A DNA stretch of 64,000 nucleotides from Peromyscus leucopus (GCF_004664715.2 NC_051073.1:60683379-60747378); one strand, 5' to 3'. Positions 42,021 through 54,663 are shown, counted from the stretch's first letter. The notes: generated by a model not told the origin, from the letters alone. Made by a program: numbers and translations.

Positions 42021-45000
42021 GAGGACTACTTTTGATATGGATGATGATCTTCGTCTACCAAACAATTCTTAGGTACAAAATCAGCTTTTCTGAACATGCA
42101 CTAAGAAAAACATTTAGGCATGCAGTCAACAAGCAATGCACAACCAATTCTGCATTACGACATAGCCAGGCGTGCAGGTCTGAATATTCCATTTGTCTAG
42201 CTTTATGGCTTTCTGTGTTTTCAGCCCATTTTCTGGAATGCATGGAAGAGGATCGTGTGTACTTTAAATGGGCTAGCTTGATCACCATGCCACTCTGTCT
42301 AGCTCCTACTGCAGCTCTGGAAGGAAAGAGACCGTCAGACTTCTTAGATGCACTCATTGAGCAAGTTCCTCTTTGCTCTCATTTCCTCATAAGGAAACCG
42401 GAAGCTTCCTTTGTGCGGTTGCAGGGCCTGCACTAGCTGCTGGCCTTTGCCAACGTTTGTCCTCAGTCCTAGCTGAGTCCCTCACTTCCAAAGAGTGGTA
42501 TTGACTAAAAAGTTTCCCACAGCCACCACTTCCACTCCGCACAACCCATGCACGGGATACATGAGAACAGGGCCATATGTAGTCCCACATAGCTGAGCCA
42601 CAGTAAGTATCCTGTGAACGGCCTCAGGCTGCTGTGACCCTAAAGGAGGAGCTGGGGTATACTCCACTGCCAGCTCTACTCCACGGGCAGGGAGGGGCTA
42701 TACTGTCAGACATGGAACAGCTAGACACTGGACGACACCACACTGGCAGTACATACTGTGAGTACCACAGGGTTTGCTGTGTGCAGTGTAATGAGCACAG
42801 AGGTTTCAAGAGACAGGAAAGCAAAATCAAAACTATTAAGTACCAATTCCTGGAACAGAGATGAGAATGGTACCCAGCGTTCTCTGTCCACAGAAGTTCT
42901 GTTTGGACTTGTATAGTGCTTTAAAAATATTTGAACTAGTTTTTTTTTTTTTTTTTTAATTGGGAGAATTCACATTTTTTTAAAAAAAATCTGTATTTTT
43001 GCTGTTTTATAAGAAACTCAGACTGGATCTGGCAGGCAATGACTAGCTGAGGCACACAGTGGCTGCTTTTATGAGATGGTCTGCTCTCACCAGTCCCTGT
43101 CACCAACTGAGAGACGACTCTAGATGGTAAGGTGATTCGATGGAGCCTGTCTGACAAGCTCTGAGCTCTCCAGAACTATAAAGTGCTATTGAAGTCTCAC
43201 CAGCTTCTACACGTGGGCTCCCCTGTACCTTCTTTTGAAGTCATGAACTCAAGAGAAGACCCTTTACAGCTGACCCAGTAAGACAGCCACCAGCACAGAA
43301 GGCAAGAGACAACTTTCAAATTCAGGTTATTTTGGTAGAGCCAGAGCAAAGGGGGCCAAAGGGAGAAGCAGACAGAATTTGTCCTGTTTCAAACAAACAT
43401 GTATGGCAGCACTCTGAGGAGAACCAAAGTTAAGCCTGGCCAAGTATCAAGCCCAGGATACTGGTGATTAGCTCCCCCCCTTTGGCAAAGCAGGCCCTGC
43501 ACATGCACACACGACATCCACACAAGAATCAAGTCCATCTTACAAAATCCAGAAGTGCACCAGGGTTTTACGCCAGACTTGAAAAGGGTCCTCTCTGGAA
43601 AATGCAGACAATTTAGTAGTATGCCTTGCTTCTTTTATGATACATCACTGCTTATAGTGACAATTTGAACATGGGTGTTCTGCTAAGATAAAGCAAAAAA
43701 TGGTTACTGAGTACTCTTTCCTGAACACACTGTCTTTCCCAGAAGCCTAAGGATGGGAGTGACTTCTCCAGGTTCTCTCTCGTGTGGGCCGGAGGGCTGC
43801 CAATGGACAGTCATCTGACTGCGTTCACTGTGCAGGACATCTCTCAGTGGGTGGAAAGCACCAAGTTTCTTACGTCTTCCATATCCAGGCTTCAAAATAA
43901 ATATGTTTTGAAAAAAGCTACAGTGTGTAAGAAACTGCTTGCTCTGCCAAAGAAGCAGGTAATAAGAGAGAGTTCTTCCCACATATTAAAAAGTTTCTAA
44001 ATGAATATTAATCAATGTTGTAAGAATGCCATTCAATGTACTGCAGAACACTCCTGTTTAAAAGCACTTTATAGGTGAAACCTTTTAACTTCTCTTGGCT
44101 TTGCTGACATATCTTAGCAATGCTCACGATGTATGCCGATCATTAACTTTTACAGTGGGAAACAAGGATCTCTAAACTCATCCAGATAATAATGCTCACT
44201 ATATTCCACCGGCACCATTTAACTCAATATGGCATGTGATAGGTTTCTCAACAAGGGTGAGCCTGGGACATGCTGTCACAGTGAACAATCTCTCTGAAGG
44301 GTGAGACCCATGTGGCCTTGTGACTGGCCTTTAGAACCAACAATTGCTACCTCTGCAGCATATGGGGAGAGGGCCATGAATGCCACCCCCACTATCAGGA
44401 TTTGTTTAAAATTAACAATCCTTTATTTAAAGAACAGCATACCGAGTACTCCTAAGTTTTCTGCTGCTTTTTTGAAAAAGTACTACAGTCATTCACTAAA
44501 CATGAAAAAACCACACATGAAAATCTAACTGGATGAAATAACGGAGGGAGCAGAATGCTGCATGCACAATGCGTGTAAACCAGCATCTTAAGGCACTTCA
44601 CATGAAAACTGCAGATGAGTGTCGGAGCTCACTCACTAACAACCCTCTGCTGACGTCACGACTATGGGCACGGTTCCTGACACATGCTTTGTCCTGCATG
44701 TTACTGCTCAGGTTGCTCCCAGCCAGCTGCATCTGTTTATTTGGGAAACTATTACTTTAAGTTCAAGTAACACTTTTCTTTTTTCACTCTTGCTCCCTTG
44801 ATGTCAAAAGCCAAGCATTTTTGTGCAAGTGACAAGATTTGGCCCCGAACACACTGCCCACTACTGACAGACAGCTGCAATGCACATATTAAGACAACCC
44901 AATGGTGTATATGCTTGAAAAGGACGCATTCCAATAAGCTACTTTGTCAGAATTATCAAAGATAGGAGTGATGTAGAGCACTCCACTGATGCATCCATAA

Positions 45001-47130
45001 TATCTATTATAATGCGAGAAACATTAGTACTTTAAAAGACTAAAATGCAAAACGCACAAAACCTCCTGAAATCTGGGACCTGAAGCAGAGAAAGAAGCAG
45101 ATCTCTCTGTAGCCTGAAAGGACTGGAGCTGCAGGCTAAGGCAAGCTTGGCTCCAGCTCATGAGAGGCCTCAGCAAAGTGACACCAGGACACTCCCTGCC
45201 AGTCCCAGCCCTTCCTCCTGTGAATGGCATTTCTCAGAATGAAGACATGTACAGGCTTCTAGACAACTGATCTGGTGTTGTTTCTTCTCATGCTGAATCT
45301 GACACCTAGGGAGGCTGTGTGTCAGATTTTAGCCCCAGGGATGAGAAAGCAAAAGAAATATCACAAGAAGCTTCACGTGCTGGGTTGTTTGTAGGGGAAC
45401 TCACGAGGATGAAGACGATGCAGGATGCAGTGTGAATCACAGCAGAAAAAGACTAATGTTAAGGAGAACCATCAACTTCCTGATTTTGCTGAGCTTGAAC
45501 TTACTCAACTATAAACTGATAGGGGCGGGGTTGGCTACATTCTGTATGGAGTGATGACAATGTTGAACAGTTTACAAAGACGGCTGTGGTTTTTAAGCAA
45601 ATGACAACGAAATATCACCAGAGGACATCCTATTCTGAATGACAAACTTGCTCCAGGGAGTCTGGTAAGAGCCGAGAGGAGTCAAGACTGTGGGAGAAGG
45701 AGGCAGCATGGAATGGCAGACATGAACCTAGGCCAAACCTAATGGATCTCAGTATTTTCAATATTTTAAAGTAGAATATTAGAAATCAGCAAGCAGAAAA
45801 TAGAGAGAAAAATAGACATTCTGATTCTGCCACAATCACCCAAGATAGGCAAGGGCAAGAGAGCAATTTAGCAGTGATAAGAGGCACATTAAGTGCCCAC
45901 AACTATCCGATGTGGAAATGGTGTTCCAGTGTGCTGCCTTTCCCCAGAGCTGTCTTTACAAAGTTTGACAGTGCCTGATTAACAATCAAATAATGAAGTT
46001 TCTGCCTCTAGGAGTGGGCTAATTTTAAAAGTGAAGGTGATGTGCATCCACCTACAGGAGTATTTAAAATAGAAAGTAAAGAAATAGATGGAATGGGAGA
46101 ACGTTAGATGCCTAGCTTTCAAGGGGACTAGAGGATACTGAGTTGTGTCTCAGCAGGATGAGATGGGTAAGTATCACTGTGAGAAGCGTACAGAGAGACC
46201 GCCATAGTCCAGGCACAGCATTCAAGAAGACAATGACACTCCTCCAGACCCAGTACCTCATCCCCTCCTTGAACAATAAGGGTACAGAGCTGCTCGATCT
46301 GCCTCACCTCACCATGCTTGTGGGTGGCACGCTACGATTAGAGACCTCCAGCAGCAGGATGGGCCGCACCGGAACTCTGTGAAGCTAGCTGGAGGGCCCA
46401 CATGGAAGAATGAAAGAGAAGAGGGCCCAGAGGAAGGAGAAGACCACTGCTAGAGGACGAGCCCTTCTTCCTATAGTGGCCTTTCTCCGCTTTCCTTAGG
46501 GACTGCCTGGGATCTCTAGCTGCTGCCACCTTGTGTTCAGTCTTACTTTACGACTGTGAGGGAGGAGCGGGACAGACAAGAAAGGCCTCAGGAAGCTCAA
46601 GTGCTGTGTCCTAAATCGCAAGTGTCAAAGACAAATCGTCAACTGCCTCACATACATGATGTGCACTAAGCCTCCATGTTTAGAATGCTGAATTCCATGA
46701 CCTGAAAAATAGTATGATTGTCTAGGGCAGGCATGGTTCTAGAGAAGTCCCCAGGAAGAGAGCTTCTGCCCAGCACTGTCTCAGGTGGAGACCTCCTACA
46801 CAACCTCCAGGGCTGTGTGGGCACCATGCAGCTAGGGCCACAGTGTGAGGCAGCTGGACTCCCATGCCTCTTTCCTGTGGTTTAAAGATTTCTAAGGATT
46901 TCCTTAGATCTTTAAGAATGAAACAGGGATCTCTGGAGCCTGCCATCCTAGGATTGTCTCTACATCATCTCTCTCAATGAGGAATCCCAGATGTCTCTGT
47001 GTACCCTCTGCCATCCTGTGACCTGCCAGTACTGGGGATGGGGGTAGAAGGAAATTCCTAGGGAGGCTACCAGAACACCCTGGAAGCCAGGGAATGGACA
47101 CTATTATCATTTAAAGCTGTAGCAATTGAC
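42021..47130. other. Repeat-poor block of the large Hacd2 intron
   Basis: 5.1 kb without a SINE, LTR or L1 I can recognise, apart from a T-run at about 42941-42957. Neighbouring intron carries several SINEs per 2 kb. No exon is evident either; short frames on both strands have no family resemblance. Confidence 0.55.
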
Positions 47131-47343
47131 TTTTTTTAAAAAGTTTATTTATTGTAGTTTATGGTTTGCTGGGACATACATGCACAATGTGGATGCAGTG
47201 ACTTCAGGTCAGAAGAGGGCATTAGAATCTCTGGGGTTATAGATGGCTGTGAGCCATCACCATCTTGTGGGTGCTGGGAACTGAACCTAGGTCCTCTGGA
47301 ATAGGAGCTAGTATACTTAACTGCTGAGCCATCTCTCCAGCCC
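47131..47343 (-). mobile_element. B2/B3 SINE
   Basis: Antisense: AAAAAGTTTATTTATTGTAG tail, GGTGCTGGGAACTGAACCTA and GCTGAGCCATCTCTCCAGCC. Confidence 0.88.
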
Positions 47344-47354
47344 ACCATTGACCT

Positions 47355-47527
47355 TTCATTGTTGTCGAGACAGGACCCCAAGTATCCCATGTTACCTTCC
47401 AAATCCCTATATAACTGATGACCATTTTGAACTTCTGATTCTTCTGCAAGCATAAACCGCCACATTTCGTTCGTGAACTGGGCTTATTGAATGCTAGACA
47501 AGCACTCCAGCTACATCCCCAGCCCTC
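47355..47527 (-). mobile_element. B4 SINE
   Basis: Antisense B1-like half (TCGAGACAGGACCCCAAGTA) then ID-like half (GAATGCTAGACAAGCACTCC, AGCTACATCCCCAGCCC). Confidence 0.65.
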
Positions 47528-47579
47528 GCCCCAGACTTCCCTCCTAAGGAGTTAGAATGCCTGGACTTTGTATAGGGAC

Positions 47580-47880
47580 GTGATAACTGGAGAATTACAG
47601 AGCCCTGCATTCCTAGGTATTTCTGTTGGTAGTACAGAAGCTAACTGACATACCAGGAATGGAGGACAGTGGAGCCAGCCCGAGAAATAAAACACATGAG
47701 CTACAAATGGGAAGACCTCAAAAGCAGGGTTGCTCAAGGCTGCTGGAGCTCCCCCACACCCTAGATGTTTGCCCTGCTCAGTTCCAGTGCTGCACTGATC
47801 CCAAACCTCCTTTGTATGGCCCAAGTCCTCCCTTCTGTGTGCCACTATATATTGGAAGTATGTGGCTTTCTTATTTTATT
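47580..47880 (+). mobile_element. Possible MaLR internal fragment
   Basis: The end GTGCCACTATATATTGGAAG and TATGTGGCTTTCTTATTTT parallels the internal part of the MaLR at about 29920-29960. Earlier parts match weakly. Confidence 0.4.
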
Positions 47881-47907
47881 TTATTTTTTTTAAAAGATGT
47901 GTATGTG

Positions 47908-48113
47908 GGGCTAGAGAGATGGTTCAGTGGTTAAGAATACTTATTTAGGAGGACCCAGGTTTACTTCCCAGCACCCACATGGTGGTTCACAAACTATAGT
48001 TTCAGGGGATCTAATCCCCTCTTTTTGGCCTCCATAGGGCATCAGGCACACATGTGGTACATACATACATATGTGCAGACAAAACACTCCATACACATAA
48101 AATAACTAAATGA
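47908..48113 (+). mobile_element. B2 SINE
   Basis: GGGGCTAGAGAGATGGTTCA head, CCCAGCACCCACATGGTGG and tail ACACATAAAATAACTAAATG. Confidence 0.88.
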
Positions 48114-48470
48114 ATCTTTTATTTTTTTTTTTTTTTTGAGACAGTTTATGTGTATGTATGTGTTCTGGTCATTGGTAGCCAGCAGCTTGACTACAGAGAT
48201 CGCTGCTCTGTAGTGAAAACGGCACACCCCGCTAAAGAATCTAAAAAAAAAAATAGTGTAATTCTGTATACATCTAGAGATTAAAAAAAAAAAATCAAAA
48301 TAATATATTCTAACAAAATGTCTAGTCTGCTTTTGTACACACTACTAGAATGTGAGAAATACTCTTCTAACTCACTAGTGTTTTCATGTAAAAAAAAAAG
48401 TTTGTTAGTATGAGTCAAATAGAGCATTTCAAAAGTATCTGTTGATAGTCGATAAAAATATCACATGAAT

Positions 48471-48628
48471 CCGGGTGGTGGTGGCACATGCCTTTAATCC
48501 CAGTACTTGGGAGGCGAGGCAGGCGGATCTCTGTGAGTTCGAGGCTAGCCTGGTCTACAGAGTGAGATCCAGGAAAGGTGCAAAGCTACAGAGAAACCCT
48601 GTCTCAGGGAAAAAAAAAAAAAAAAAAA
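48471..48628 (+). mobile_element. Young B1 SINE with long A-tail
   Basis: CCGGGTGGTGGTGGCACATG to GAAACCCTGTCTCAGGG and about 19 As. ATCACATGAAT (48460-48470) and ATCACACGAAT (48629-48639) form an 11-bp duplication with one mismatch. The uninterrupted tail suggests a recent insertion. Confidence 0.93.
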
Positions 48629-48834
48629 ATCACACGAATACAAGCTTTAAAAACCTGCAGGGGGCGCTAGTCACTGTGTAGCCCTTACAGTATACTCAAT
48701 TTGCTTCTCCTTTTTATAGATAAATATGTGAACAACTCATCTAAGAATGAATTTAGGGCTCTTGGATTTGGTAATGAGGACTGAGAAAGGAGTTGAGACC
48801 AACAGAACACAGGTATCTTTAGGGCATTTCTCAA

Positions 48835-49155
48835 AGCTTAGAATTCATAAGATTATCTGAAAAAGTCATTCCTTGGCCCTGGTCCCAGATATCCTCTATA
48901 TCCGGAGTGGGACCCAAAATCTGCATTTAAAAAAAAAATTTATTTGTTTGTTTATTGGTTTTCTGAGACAGGCTTTCTGTGTGTAGCTTTGGTGCTTTTC
49001 CTGGAACTCACTCTGTAGCCCAGGATGGCCTTAAACTCAGAGATCTGCCTGCCTCTGCCTCCGGAGTGCTGGGATTAAAGGTGTGTGCCACCACCGCCAC
49101 CTGGCGAAATCTGCATTTTAAATAAACATCCTTAGTAATTCCGGCCTAACTGTAA
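48835..49155 (-). mobile_element. MER5A-like hAT relic split by B1
   Basis: CATTTCTCAAAGCTTAGAAT on the left, then GACCCAAAATCTGCATTT, resume after the B1 as AAATCTGCATTTTAAATAA, following the MER5A order. Assignment is by partial resemblance. Confidence 0.5.
48929..49106 (-). mobile_element. B1 SINE nested in the MER5A-like relic
   Basis: Antisense B1 from CTGAGACAGGCTTTCTGTGT to ACCACCGCCACCTGG, with T-rich left tail. AAATCTGCATTT flanks it perfectly (48917-48928 and 49107-49118). Confidence 0.92.
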
Positions 49156-49239
49156 AAAGTCTTAGACTTTCAAGCAGATAAGTCAGTGAATTAGAGAGAT
49201 TCACCCAAGAGCCATGGGAGCAGTAACACAACTTGAGAG

Positions 49240-49410
49240 GTGGGGCTGGGGAACTCGTGAAAGCTCGGGTTCAGTCCCAGCACTGTATAAACCAGGCGTG
49301 GTAGTACAGACTAGGGGTCACCGATTCAAGGTGGAGATGGAAGGATAAGAGTTTAAGGGCATCCTCAGCTACCTGGGAGTTCAAGGCCAGCCTAGGAGCC
49401 ACGAGACCTT
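49240..49410 (+). mobile_element. B4 SINE (ID then B1)
   Basis: GGGGCTGGGGAACTCGTGAA, GGGTTCAGTCCCAGCACTGT, CCAGGCGTGGTAGTACAGAC and AGTTCAAGGCCAGCCTAGG. Confidence 0.65.
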
Positions 49411-49999
49411 TGGTGATAGTTAATTTCACTTGTCAACTTGACACAACCTAGAGTCCCCGAGAAGAGTCTCAGTGAAGAACTGTCTAGATAGAGGTTCTCA
49501 ACCTGTGGGTCACAACCCCTTTGGCAAACCTCTAAGAATATTACGATTCATAACAGTAGTAAAATTACAGTTACGAAGTATCAGTATTACAGTTATGTAA
49601 TCAAAATGACAGTTCTGAAGTAGCAATGAAAATAATCTTATGGCTGGGGGTCAGCACAACATGAAACTGTATTGAAGGGTCAAAGCATTAGGAAGGTTGA
49701 GAGCACTGGTCTAGATGGATGCCTATGGGGGACTGTCTCGATTGATTTTGATGTGGGAGAGAGGGCGCAGCCCACTGTGGGTGGCACCATCTCCTTCCTC
49801 GGGTACTGGACCGCAGCAGTGTAGAGTGGGTGAGGAAAAGGAAGATGTATACATCCATGCTCTTCCTGCTCCTCCGTGTTCCTGTTTGACTTAACACAGT
49901 GACAGACTGTAATCTGGAACCGTAAGTGGAAAAGCTCTTTCTCCTTGAAGCTGCTTCTGTCAAGGTGTTCTGATCACAGAAACAGAAAGGGAACTAGAA
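49411..49999 (+). mobile_element. ORR1-type MaLR LTR carrying a hAT insertion
   Basis: ORR1 landmarks: CTTGTCAACTTGACACAACC at the start, CCCACTGTGGGTGGCACCAT in the middle, and GATCACAGAAACAGAAAGGG, AACTAGAATG at the end. It is interrupted at 49490-49708 by a URR1-like element. I saw no clear 5-bp duplication, so the outer limits are approximate. Confidence 0.75.
49490..49708 (-). mobile_element. URR1-like hAT element, perfect 8-bp duplication
   Basis: Inverted ends AGAGGTTCTCAACCTGTGGG and AGGAAGGTTGAGAGCACTG. GTCTAGAT flanks both sides (49482-49489, 49709-49716) and fits the hAT target pattern NTNTAGAN. No transposase is encoded. Confidence 0.9.
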
Positions 50000-50214
50000 T
50001 GCCATGTAACAAAAGCACACAAAGTACACTGCAGGGAAGTCCGAGGGAGGCCGCCACTGCCGATCTGCATCCAGTGTCCGAGGGATTTCATGGCAGAGTC
50101 ACACCTCAATATACACACGGCAGAATGAACTGTGGAAGAGGAAGCAGGACCTGGGTCTTTGGCAGGGGCTCTCTACTCCACAAGGAGGGAGAAGCTGAGA
50201 AGAAGGTAAGCAAC

Positions 50215-50330
50215 TGTGATGCGGGTCAAGACCCTGGACTCAGAAGTCTAACTCCACATCTGCACTTTGCTGGTGTGAAAGTCACTTGGCCTCTCTAGCT
50301 TCCAAACTGTAACGGAGGGCCCAATCGACC
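50215..50330 (+). mobile_element. MIR SINE fragment
   Basis: CCTGGACTCAGAAGTCTAAC, CTCCACATCTGCACTTTGCT, GAAAGTCACTTGGCCTCTCT and CCAAACTGTAACGGAGG follow MIR order. Confidence 0.6.
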
Positions 50331-51249
50331 TCCAGAGACAGCCGTCAAGAACAAAAATAAAACTTTCTGTAAATTATCATGTATCAAACAATAATTAATA
50401 CAATACTAAGGCACCAGACACTACTTTCTCAAATACTGATTTCAACATATTTGTAAGCGTCTTGATGAATAGCAAGAATAGTAGAGTAAATGTCAGGAAG
50501 CCCAGAGCTTCCCCAAAGAAGCGCCAAATAAACTAGCTGCCTGGAGTGAGTCAAGAGAATGTGAGGACACACCCGTTGCTCCTGTTGTGGTAATGGTAAG
50601 GAAAGGAGAGGAGGTTCTCTCTATCTTTGGGGTTTAGTTTTATTTTATGCCAGTCACCTCCAGTAAAGTGTAGAGCTTCTCCACCGCCCTTGGTTGGGGG
50701 TCTTGAACATCTACCCCCAAGTATTCTCCCCAGCACTCTTACTATAAAAACTCAGGAGGATTTGGAGTGGGTTTTGCAGAGGGCTGGGTCGAGGAAAGAA
50801 AAGAACAGTGATCTAGCTGGGTGTCTAGGAGTCTGAGGCCAAGCTTAGCTGTTTCAGAACAAGCAAGGCTAGGTGGGGTTTTGTTTCTGAAGGGAGTCAA
50901 GGTGAGAAACAGAAAGTGAATCTTGCCCATTGCAATTCATTGTAAAGATTTGGTCCTGTCTCAGTTCAATGAGAAGACTCACACTCAGACCCAGGCAGAG
51001 AGTGAGGGAGCAAGTACCAGCAGAAGCCAGATGTGGAAGCAGCCAGATGAGATCTGGGACAGACAGGAGGGAACTTTGGGAAGGAATAGGTCAGCCAGAG
51101 TTGTGGACTGCCTCTGCTAACTCCCCTCTCCCCTCCATGCTGACTGTTGTGGCACAGCTTTTCTTTGTTCATCCGTATAATCTCTTTAAAAGGAACCGTA
51201 GGGAGGATACTGACTACATTAGGGAAAGGAAAAGCTTAAGTATAGAGAC

Positions 51250-51343
51250 ACTTTTTTTTTTCTTGAGACAGGGTCTCTGGTTTTAAACAGAGATCAGCCT
51301 GCTTTCTGGCTGGGATTAAAGGTGAGCACCACCAGGCCCACCT
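51250..51343 (-). mobile_element. B1 SINE with large internal deletion
   Basis: Antisense TTCTTGAGACAGGGTCTCTG passes quickly to CTGGCTGGGATTAAAGGTGA. Confidence 0.75.
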
Positions 51344-51532
51344 AAGATCCTTTCTCAACAACCTTGCTACTGTGGTGTCACAAGCTGAAGAGTGGGTCCT
51401 TATGTTGTAAGAAAACCCTCAGGTCACCTTTAGTCTACATGTACACCTGAGCACTGATGTGGCTGGTATCCCATGGTAAAGAATTAAAATGACAAGAGAG
51501 GATCACATTCTATACGGTCTCGGAAAACCCCT

Positions 51533-51645
51533 GAAGCTGGGTGTGGTGGCCCACTTGGGAGGTGGAAACAGGAGGGCCAGACATTCTAGAGAATTGAGTT
51601 TGAGGTCAGCCTGGGCTGCCTGGGTAAGAGCCTGTTTTTTGTAAA
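51533..51645 (+). mobile_element. B1 SINE (old, gapped)
   Basis: GAAGCTGGGTGTGGTGGCCC, GAGTTTGAGGTCAGCCTGGG and GGTAAGAGCCTG. Confidence 0.6.
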
Positions 51646-51775
51646 AGAAAGGGATGAAAGGGGAGGAGAGAGGAAGTGACTAACTGCAACATAAAAGTCA
51701 GATCTTGAAAGGTTTCTGAGCTCTACCTCAGCACACCACATAAAATTATGGGAAAACCAAAACCAAAACAAAACA

Positions 51776-51940
51776 AGAGTTGGGTCTTAGTGGTGCATGC
51801 CTTTAATGCCAGTACTGGGGAGGCAGAGGCAGGCAGATCTCTGTGAGTTCGAGGACAGCCTGGTCTACAAGGTGAGGTCGACGACAGCCAGAGCTACACT
51901 GAGAAACCCTGTCTTGAAAAATAAAACAAAACCAAAGCAA
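51776..51940 (+). mobile_element. B1 SINE
   Basis: GTGGTGCATGCCTTTAATGC through GAGAAACCCTGTCTTGAAAA and an A-rich tail. Confidence 0.9.
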
Positions 51941-52323
51941 GAGGAATGAGCACAGAAGGCAGAGGAAGAATCAAACCCACAGAGAAGGTGATTTTTAAGC
52001 AAGTGGATCACTTGCTGTCCCCTTTAGGGAAGAATATGACAAAGAAACTGAGAAATACAGAAACTGATACACTAGTTACACAGTTCCCACAGTTACAGCA
52101 CAGAGCTGGATAAGACAAATAACAGTTATTTTTCAGATGCTTCAGGAAATGGGAGGGAAATCATATGCGATGTTGGACACAACAAATGGAATTACAGTTT
52201 CTAAGAAACTAAGACAGAAAAAATAGAATTTGGCTAAGACACAGGGCTTAGGGACAGGTGACAGCAAGCAGCCTGACCCTGAAAAACACAGTAAAAGGCT
52301 TTCAACTTAGCTGTCAGGCAACT

Positions 52324-52324
<1 letters not shown>

Positions 52325-52384
<60 letters not shown>
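52325..52384. repeat. (GT)30 microsatellite
   Basis: A perfect 60-bp GT tract inside the intron. Confidence 0.98.
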
Positions 52385-52387
<3 letters not shown>

Positions 52388-53094
52388 GGAATCAACAAAA
52401 TGATGAATGAGTGGTTCTGTCTAGAGCAAAGGAATGAGATCCTGGGTCAGCAAAAGTGCTGAATTCTATTTACTCAAGAAGAGAGTAAGTCAACTAATCA
52501 ACAGAGGGCACCAAACAAAGGATCCTGAAACACAAGGACAGAGGTGACAAGAAGATGGGGAAATTGACCAACGACATTGGGTCTTTCAGAAACTGGCATG
52601 TTAATGTTAGCAGAAACTGGATCACTCTGGCTGCGGAGAAACAGCTGTGAGTATGCATATGTAATGAGTATATACAATAAGACTCAAATGTGATATTATA
52701 TTTGGAACCACCTGCTATATGTCAAGTCTGCACATCTGGCAGGCAGTGTGTTTACTGGAGATGATGGTCAAGTCTAGCACCTATAATCTACAAAGACATC
52801 TAATAGCTTTTAGACAATCTGTCTCAATGGTCTGTCCAGGAAATCTGGGACTCTAACAGAATTGCTTCATTTGAACTGCAAGCATTTTTTGGGAGCTTGT
52901 CCACCTGCTTTGGTAGTCATGTTAATAAGCAGAAGAGTGGTCACAGAGGTAGCTAAGGCATTAACACCTGAATAATTAATATCTGACTGTACTGACAGAG
53001 TGACTGAACAGTCCCTCCTGGCTAATCCTCTGGCTCCACACACTGCATCTCATTATTGAATGCACACAATCACCCATTTAAGATGTAAGTAAGC

Positions 53095-53330
53095 AGCTAG
53101 GCCTGGTGGTACAGGTGTGCAATTCTAACTGCTCAGGAGGCTCAGGCCCAGGATCACAGCAGTTCAAGGTCTGTGTGGGATGAACGAATTCTAGGGTGGC
53201 ATGAGTGACTTAGTGAGACTATACCTCAAAACAAAAATGTGAAAAAGAGGGCTGGGAACATGGCTGAGTGGTAGAACGCTTGTCTATCATACACGAGGCC
53301 CTGGGTTCAATTTGTAGGAAAAAGGGGAGG
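53095..53330 (+). mobile_element. B4 SINE (B1 plus ID)
   Basis: AGCTAGGCCTGGTGGTACAG, AACTGCTCAGGAGGCTCAGG, then GGGCTGGGAACATGGCTGAG and GAGGCCCTGGGTTCAATTTG. Confidence 0.7.
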
Positions 53331-53523
53331 AATAAAAAGAATACAACTGAATTACAACTAGAAATATTTTAGGTTACTTGAAAATATTGGCAAATAAAAT
53401 TAGGAGTAATTGGTTATACTGAAAAAAATTATAGTATAAATTTATATAGTATAAACAGATAGTGTACTATATAGTATAGAATACAAAAAGTGTAAGAGGA
53501 AGAAATATACATTAGAAATATGT

Positions 53524-53695
53524 GGCTGGCGCCCATGGCTCACGTCTTTAATTCCAGCACACAGGAGGCAATGGCAAGCAGATCTCTGAGTTTGAGGCCA
53601 GCCTGGTCTACAGAGCCAGTTCCAGAACAGTCAGGGTTACACACAGAAGAAACCCTGTCAAAAAAAAAAAAAAAAAAATAAAAAAGCAAGAAAGA
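53524..53695 (+). mobile_element. B1 SINE
   Basis: CATGGCTCACGTCTTTAATT, GAGTTTGAGGCCAGCCTGGT, GAAACCCTGTC and a tail of about 19 As. Confidence 0.88.
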
Positions 53696-54663
53696 AAAAA
53701 ATGTGTAAAAGGACTCTGAAGTAATGAAGACAGAAGACATTATGTGGCATTATGTGGTACTGTAAGTAACACAACTTTCCTACTATGTAGCAATTAAGAA
53801 TGAAAACAAAGGGCTATATGCTACACTAGAATTTATTTTCCTGTTTCAACTTTTAAAACTGTGGTTACTAAGAGTAGGTACACAACCATTTTGCATTCTT
53901 CCTGCATGGTAAGTTTGGATAGATCTTGAAGAATAAGAGAGAGATTAATAAGTCAAGTCCATGGATCTGCTAATTCCATGTGGATATAACAAAATCTATT
54001 AAGATTAAAGTTAATAGATAAGCACTCACTAGAACTCCAGGGAATCCCATAGTGATGCTAACAGGTTGTAGAGACTGTAAGCTAAAGATGAATCCTTGTC
54101 CTTGCCAATACCCCACCTCTCCAGGTAACATCAGTGAGAAAAAACTAACACGGAACAGCAGAATCCTCCTCAAAACAACGTGAAACAAACAAATGCATGG
54201 TTATGGATTCACACCTGAGGGAATGATGGTTTTCTTCCCCCAGCTCTGGTGGTGAGTGTCCTTGGACCCCAAGGCCCTGTATGAGCATCTATCTATACCT
54301 GGCACATGTGGAAAGGCCATCAGCCCAGACTGGTGGGCTGGAAACAGTTTGCTTCTCTTGGTACCATTCTCTCCAAATGATGCAGAACCAACATGCTGGC
54401 TACAGACAGACACCAAGGCACACAACTGAGCTGCTGCTAATATGCACACCCAACTTCCACGGGAACTGAGACTGCAGGTCTTCAACTAGGATTCAGCTGT
54501 CTCTTGAGCAACAATGAAGACTGGGGGTATGTTTTCCCTTCTAACCCAATTGCAGCAGTACACATAAACTTTAACTTGGCTATTTTAAATGATCTGGAGT
54601 TCTACTTTCAGCCATAACAAACATGTACAAGAAAAGCTCACTGCTGATATTTATTTTACTTAC

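Larger units (their letters stand above)
25306..54663 (-). other. Hacd2: Hacd2 intron, phase 0 (29.4 kb)
   Basis: The intron separates the exon ending HSVKE from the one starting VQSED. It is repeat-dense except between 42.0 and 47.1 kb. Individual repeats are listed separately. I see no additional exon on either strand that is supported by both splice signals and recognisable protein. Confidence 0.9.
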
